From positions 1,010,561 to 1,074,560 of the forward strand of contig QEOQ01000192.1 in NCBI GenBank assembly GCA_010279815.1: a DNA stretch of 64,000 bases, given 5' to 3'. This DNA is from Brachionus plicatilis (lineage: Eukaryota > Rotifera > Eurotatoria > Ploima > Brachionidae). Under the pieces are notes generated by a model. The model was given only the letters and a program-made list of their open reading frames with translations, did no database searches and was not told the origin of the DNA. Both the position numbers and the translations under genes were made by a program. Numbering within the stretch: the first letter of the stretch is position 1; each line of letters begins with the position of its first letter. Below are positions 59,319 to 64,000 of the stretch, in pieces.

Positions 59319-60217
59319 GAGATGAGGTAATAAAATTTCCACTTGGCAAAACAGCTAATTGAATAGCCTTAGATTTGTGTAATTTTGAAGTGAATTTAAC
59401 TCTTCCATCATATGGATTCCAAACTTTTAGACTTCTATCATAAGATGCACTTAATAATTCGCCATTGCCTAAAACATGTAAGCAATATGTATGGCAAATA
59501 GCACTCGTATGGCCAATTAAATTTCTAATCAATTTATTTGTCTCCAAATTCCAAATGTTTATTGTTCCATCCCAGAGACTACTAACCAAAAAACCATTGT
59601 TTAAGAACATAAATGATCTTAAAGCATTTGTATGTGTAATTGAATTTAAAATAACACCATATTTTACATTCCATACTTTTACTGTTCTATCATCTGAACA
59701 ACTGACCAAATTTCCGTTTTCCATTTCAGTTATTTGAAGAACTCTGCTTTTATGACCAACAAGTCTATGTTTTATACTTCCGTATTGAGAATCCCTTATC
59801 ACAATATCAAAATTGTCTGACAAAAATTCTTGACCAATTGCCAAATCGTCATTTTTCAACACAGTTAGACATTGAAATATTTCATTTGTTTGCATAATTC
59901 GTTTCAATGGTTCGCCACTTTTTTTTTTTAAATCCCAAACTAAAAGTGTTTTGTTTTTATTATAGCCAGCTACTAAATCACCATTTGATAATAAACCAAA
60001 AACATAAGGATGTGAATATCCACTGGTCAAATTTCTTTTGATTACGCCTTTTTCAATATCCCAGATTTCAATATAATTTCTCCAATTTCCTCTAACTAAA
60101 TCGCCATTTGGTATAGGGAGAATTCTCTCCCAATTACCATTTATAGAAACATTTAATTTGACAGTGCCATTAAAATTGACAGTCTGTATCATTGGTATTG
60201 TTGTTGGTCTTTTTAAT
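59293..60217 (-). CDS. WD40-repeat protein, main exon
   Basis: Minus-strand frame from about 60,217 to TAA at 59,293. At least seven blades are visible by their W-D/W-N ends: YIEIWD, LLVWD, IVIRD, VKVWN, INIWN, LKVWN and final LVVWN, with the recurrent strand motif NG(D/N)LV (PNGDLVRGNW, SNGDLVAGYN, ENGNLVSCSDD, GNGELLSASYD). The first ATG in the block is 60,192, but the frame is open upstream to an acceptor-like AAAAAG at about 60,217 preceding a Thr-rich linker (RPTTIP), so an earlier exon, perhaps with signal or membrane sequence, is likely; I did not find it. The fold is a beta-propeller interaction scaffold; partner unknown. Confidence 0.75.
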
Positions 60218-60814
60218 ATAAAAATTCATTATTAAGATTAAATTAAACTTTAGTAACCCTCTCTGGATATATTTACTAGTTTAAAATTAATAAATTTATC
60301 AGATTTCGTTTAAAAGAAAATCAAAATAAAAAAATTCAAAATATTCATTTAGCTAATTAGTAAATTTTAAGAATTTTTGTTTTTTTTTTATATAAATTTT
60401 CTTTTAAAATTCTCTATCTTTTAATTTAAATTGAAATGAATCAATATTCCTTTCAAAAAGAAATAAAATAGCAAAAAAGAAATTTCAAGTCAAAGTTTCG
60501 ACTTGACTTAAAAAAGATCAGGAATTTAAGTTCAACTCCAGCCTTTACCTCGACTTAATGACTTTGACCAACTCTGTACCCAGTACAATCTAAATACAGT
60601 TTTGTGAAATTCAAAAACTTGTTTTTTTTTTTAATTTTGACTTGGGGTTTGTGATATGATGATATTTAAGATAATATTTGCAGTTCAAAAATCTATCTAC
60701 GTTCTGTTTTCCATTTTTTATAAATTGAGTATTTGTTTAAATACATTAAATGAACGTCAATTATCACTAAAGTCAAAATTTATAAAGAAAAGTAAAAAGT
60801 TTTTCGAGTCTAGT
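60218..60814. other. Upstream of the WD40 gene, no gene
   Basis: A/T-rich. A plus-strand ORF at 60,656-60,874 (72 codons) partly overlaps the foldback repeat and is not supported. Confidence 0.35.
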
Positions 60815-62357
60815 CGGCTAGGTAAACTATGGTTCATCAATTACTGGATCAATTCTTGTTTTCAGGCTTTTTGAACTATTAGTTTACCAAATCTAAAAAT
60901 TGTTCACCTATTTTGAAAAAAAAACTAAATGTGATATTAAAAAAATAATAATTCAATTAACCTGAAGAATTGTTCACAGGAAATAAGGTAATAAGGGCTC
61001 TCTCTAAACTAAATACCAGAAAATCTGTAGGCCCGGATGGCATTCATCCATTGGTACTAAAAAGCTGCTCGGAGACTTTCGGCCCATTACTCAATAGCAT
61101 ATTCAAGAACTCGCTCAAATTTTGAATTGTACCAGAGTGCTGGAAGAATGCGAACATCACCACAGTATTCAAGAAAGGCGACAAGACTGATCCAGCAAAC
61201 TACCCCCCAATCTCACTCACAGCTACCCCATGTAAAATTATAAAAAGTGATGTTGGAACACCTTATCAAAAACGACCTGATCACCAAGGAACAACATGGT
61301 TTTGTACAAAACAAGTCTTGTATCACGAATCTCCTGGAGACCATGAATACGATAACGGATGCCTTTAACAATGGCCATCAAGCCTTAATTGTCTTTTTAG
61401 ATTTTCAGAAGGCCTTCGATAAAGTATGTCACGAGTCACTCCATTTCAAGCTGAAGCAACTGGGCTTCTGCCAAGAATTAAGGAACTGGATAAGAAGTTA
61501 TCTGAGCGGTAGGAAGCAAAGAGTTATGATTGGTGACAGCTACTCGGAATGGAAACCTGTAACCAGTGGAGTCCCTCAGGGGAGCGTCCTCGGACCTCTC
61601 TTCTTCGTCATCTTCATAAATGACATGCCGGCAGTTGTCAATCACATTATCAAGCTTTTTGCAGATGACAGCAAACTTATAGGGGTGATTAAAAATAGCG
61701 TTGACCTTGAACTTGTCAAGAATGACCTAGAAGCCCTTGTCGACTGGGCCAATGAATGGCATATGTTGTTCCACCCGGATAAATGCAAAGTCATGGAAAT
61801 AAGTAAAGCTGTACTAGACCACAACTCACCATGGAAAGACAGATTCCTCAAACAGACTCGTCCTGGAATATACTGAAGTGGAACGTGACCTTGGCATTAT
61901 GTTATCCTCCAACTTGAAATCGGAGAACCAGGTATCGAATGCGGTGTCAAAAGCAACAAGTGCACTAAGTATCCTTAGAAAGACATTCAAATGCTGGACA
62001 CCGACCATCTTCAGAACCCTCAACACCACCACTGTCCGCCCACATCTAGAATACGCCGCTGTGGCTTGGTCACCACATCTAAGGAGAGACATCACCTCCA
62101 TAGAGAATTTCCTAATTTCCATCTAAGGAGAGCTACCAAACTGGTCAAACAGTTTAAAAACTTTGACTACAGTGAGAGACTGGTGAAACTAAATCTCAAT
62201 TTGTTCACCTTATCTAAAAGTTTCTCACCTAATTTGAAATTTGATCACCCAATTTTATTTTGGTTCACCTTTTCGTTAACAAAAAAATTAGGTGAACTAA
62301 TTATTCACAAACCCGATAGCAAGAATTGTTCGCATAATATGTGAAATATGGTTCACT
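60815..62357. repeat. GGTTCACC foldback element enclosing a LINE fragment
   Basis: Left sequence CTAGGTAAACTATGGTTCAT ... CAATTCTTG (60,820-60,860) matches the complement of CAAGAATTGTTCGCATAATA ... TGGTTCACTAG (62,318-62,357); internal TTGTTCACCTA motifs occur on both sides. Related to the half-copy at 25.7 kb. The LINE fragment lies between the arms, so it either inserted into the element or was trapped by it. Confidence 0.5.
60985..62200 (+). pseudogene. CR1/L2-like LINE reverse transcriptase, less AT-rich, frameshifted
   Basis: Plus strand: [54 protein letters not shown]; frameshift; then 61,247-61,876 [82 protein letters not shown]; frameshift; then VERDLGIMLSSNLK, TVRPHLEYAAVAWSPHLRRD, and after another shift LRRATKLVKQFKNFDY. 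All reverse-transcriptase blocks are present but at least three frame breaks and one stop kill it. Codons use C and G far more than host genes or the 20 kb LINE. Confidence 0.85.
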
Positions 62358-62394
62358 AGATTTTTTTTCATTTTATTTCATCTAATTTAACTTT

Positions 62395-62466
62395 ATTTTT
62401 TATTTTTTGTTGTGAAGAAGCATTAGCTCGATACAGATAAAGAAACAAATAAATAAATTATTCAAA
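62395..62466 (+). repeat. LINE 3' tail fragment
   Basis: GAAGCATTAGCTCGATACAG then ATAAAGAAACAAATAAATAA: plus-orientation copy of the tail motif shared with 19.49, 23.1, 49.2, 54.1 and 55.5 kb. It lies beyond the foldback right end, so it need not belong to the LINE at 61 kb. Confidence 0.6.
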
Positions 62467-62837
62467 AGTTAAAAAAAGAATTTTCAATATTTTTTCAAAT
62501 TTCCAAACAAAAATTAAACTCATTCTATTTCACTTAAAAGTTTAATTTAAATTTTTTACGAAAGATTCTTAAGAGTTAAGTAAGAAGTATTTGCTGGCTA
62601 TCTTAAATATTTCACATTCACATTTAAGTTTTTCTTCACAACAATTATTAAAATATAACACAATAGTTTCTATCAAAAATATTATTTTAGAAAGCCACCT
62701 CAAAAACATATTTTTATGCCTCCAAAACTGTAATGTGTACACTGGTAAAGAAAAGAAACTATTAAATCTCGAATAATTTGATGATGATAATGGTGATTTT
62801 TATGTTAAAAAATTAAAATCAAAACACTTTTTATTTC
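62467..62837. other. Intergenic, possible further exon of the secreted-protein gene
   Basis: On the minus strand, a TTCTTTACCAG acceptor at about 62,745 is followed by an open stretch that could be the next exon of the gene at 62,838-63,233, but the protein it would give is unremarkable. Otherwise A/T-rich. Confidence 0.25.
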
Positions 62838-63233
62838 TTACCCAGGTTGAGACGAACATTTACAAATTGGCAGATTTTTTTCATAAACACATTCACCACT
62901 TTGAGCAAATTGTCCTCTGCAGAACAAATGACAAACTTTTGACTGCACCGGGTCCATTGAATCACATATCAAATAGTCACTTGCATTTATTGTTTCCAAA
63001 TTTACTTTATTATAAATGCTATCGGCACACAATGAACATTCTGGTTTGCTAAAAGCTATGCATGATTTACAAACGCGTTCACCAAAACAATTCCAGCATA
63101 AGCTAAATGCTGTTTCTGAACAAATATTTGGTCTGCATGTATTTAGCCAGTGCTCTGAAAATATGTTACTCTGTCCATTGATTGAGGCAATAAGTGCCGT
63201 CATAAAAAATAAGATTTTAATTTTTCTGATCAT
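62838..63233 (-). CDS. Secreted Cys-rich protein with CS-alpha-beta (defensin-like) cysteine pattern
   Basis: Minus-strand ATG 63,233; 131 residues. Signal peptide MIRKIKILFFMTALIASING, then an N-terminal Cys-rich part (CRPNICSETAF, CWNCFGERVCKSC, CSLC) and a C-terminal block with cysteines C-x10-C-x3-C-x9-C-x8-C-x-C (from LICDSMD to ICKCSS). The C-x3-C ... C-x-C arrangement is that of the cysteine-stabilised alpha-beta fold of invertebrate defensins and related secreted peptides. The family is not recognised by sequence, and an antimicrobial role is only a possibility. The frame ends CAACCTGGGTAAGAA: the stop TAA is part of a strong donor GTAAGA, so another exon may follow at lower coordinates. 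Confidence 0.6.
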   Translation of the reverse strand: MIRKIKILFFMTALIASINGQSNIFSEHWLNTCRPNICSETAFSLCWNCFGERVCKSCIAFSKPECSLCADSIYNKVNLETINASDYLICDSMDPVQSKVCHLFCRGQFAQSGECVYEKNLPICKCSSQPG

Positions 63234-63839
63234 TTTTTTGTTGGTGAGTGTGTGATTTTTATCTAATTTTAAAATATTCCTATATTTATTTTCTATTATA
63301 TTTCTTCTATAATCATTTTTATATAAAATTACAGAATGATATTAAAATGCCAAAATTCAATAAACGGTTCTTCAATATTTATTTAGCTAAATTAAAATAA
63401 AAAATAGTATCAATGTTTTTTTTTATTTACTACAGAAAATAGTCAAATACATGATTGAACAACTTGATCACCCAACATTATTAAATATTTATCTGTCAAA
63501 CATATTGAAAATTTTTAAAAATGTTAATAAAAAAATGAAAAATTATGTTTTAAATGATTCAAAAAGTCTTAAAAAAGTCTAAATTTGGGTATTGGACTTG
63601 TTAAGTTTTTTAATTTAAACTAAAAAATTTTTTTAAACCAAGATTTCTTATACAATTAAAATAAAAAATTAATAAAAATTGGCCAAAGTAAAATGTTTGA
63701 TCAAATTTCATTTTTCAAATTTGATCAAAAAATTTTAAATACGCATTTATATTTTAATGCTTTTTTTTGAAAATGACAATCTTTGTTCAAAATTTAAAAT
63801 AATATCTTAGTTCAAAAATAATTTTTAAAAATTAAATAC

Positions 63840-64000
63840 TAAACATTATTAGACATAGCATGTCTTGTAATGTTTAGTTTCATTATCAAATTAACATCAA
63901 AATGATTGATCTCTAATTTATTTAACAAAAACAATCAGTAATTTAAATAATTCAGGTAAAGTTAATTCCAGAGTTGTTTAAAAGTCCCAAAAAAAAGTCT
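63840..64000 (-). mobile_element. Third GGCAA-family MITE copy, inverted, cut by window edge
   Basis: AAACATTATTAGACATAGCA ... TTTAGTTTCATTATCAAATT ... ATGATTGATCTCTAATTTAT is the reverse complement of the interior of the copy at 57,900-58,020. The end lies outside the window. The 600 bases before it (63,234-63,839) are A/T-rich with the TTTGATCAAATTTCATTTTT motif shared with 19.86 and 44.12 kb, and no gene. Confidence 0.7.

Overview
The window is AT-rich nuclear DNA from a small-genome invertebrate animal. Genes carry GT-AG introns, many of only about 50 to 70 bases, and spliced products are clearly metazoan: TTC7, ubiquitin-S27a, eEF1-gamma and a multi-Ig secreted protein. My best guess is a monogonont rotifer (Brachionus-like), from base composition, short introns and a WD40 protein of the NGDLV/IWN type I associate with those genomes; this is inference. 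It is not bacterial: I see no operons of bacterial type, Shine-Dalgarno sites or CRISPR.

Layout. 1-5.3 kb: 3' seven exons of a TTC7 homologue (+). 6.9-10 kb: minus-strand cluster of ubiquitin-S27a, a tightly following single-pass membrane protein with a C-terminal PSAP motif, and one unassigned terminal exon. 10-31 kb: transposon graveyard, with a 2.4 kb foldback element, a broken small ORF, a LINE relic, a three-level nest at 18-19.5 kb, a CR1-like LINE inside a Tc1-like transposase at 20-23.6 kb, several MITEs and a degenerate ZBED-type hAT transposase at 28-30 kb. 31.07 kb: short exon resembling an insulin-family signal peptide plus B-chain start. 33.6-36.1 kb: complete five-exon eEF1-gamma gene whose introns hold four apparent box C/D snoRNAs, three being copies of one another. 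36.5-39.7 kb: LINE relic and a MITE split by a pogo-like element. 42 kb: Pro/Gln-rich protein. 42,982-43,283: assembly gap (N). 44.2-46.7 kb (-): transposase-like protein with a C-terminal Ulp1/SENP protease domain. 47.3-53.9 kb (+): seven-exon secreted protein with ten Ig modules. 54.7-58.1 kb: mariner and MULE fragments and an intact MITE. 59.3-60.2 kb (-): WD40 protein. 61-62.3 kb: a second, less AT-rich LINE relic. 62.8-63.2 kb (-): secreted Cys-rich protein with a defensin-like cysteine pattern.

How it fits together. The host genes are unrelated housekeeping, signalling and secreted genes rather than one pathway. The clearest hidden system is the translation-linked one: an elongation-factor gene hosting snoRNAs predicted to pair with 28S and 18S rRNA. 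Most of the remainder is non-autonomous DNA transposons, several datable relative to each other by nesting and by exact target-site duplications.
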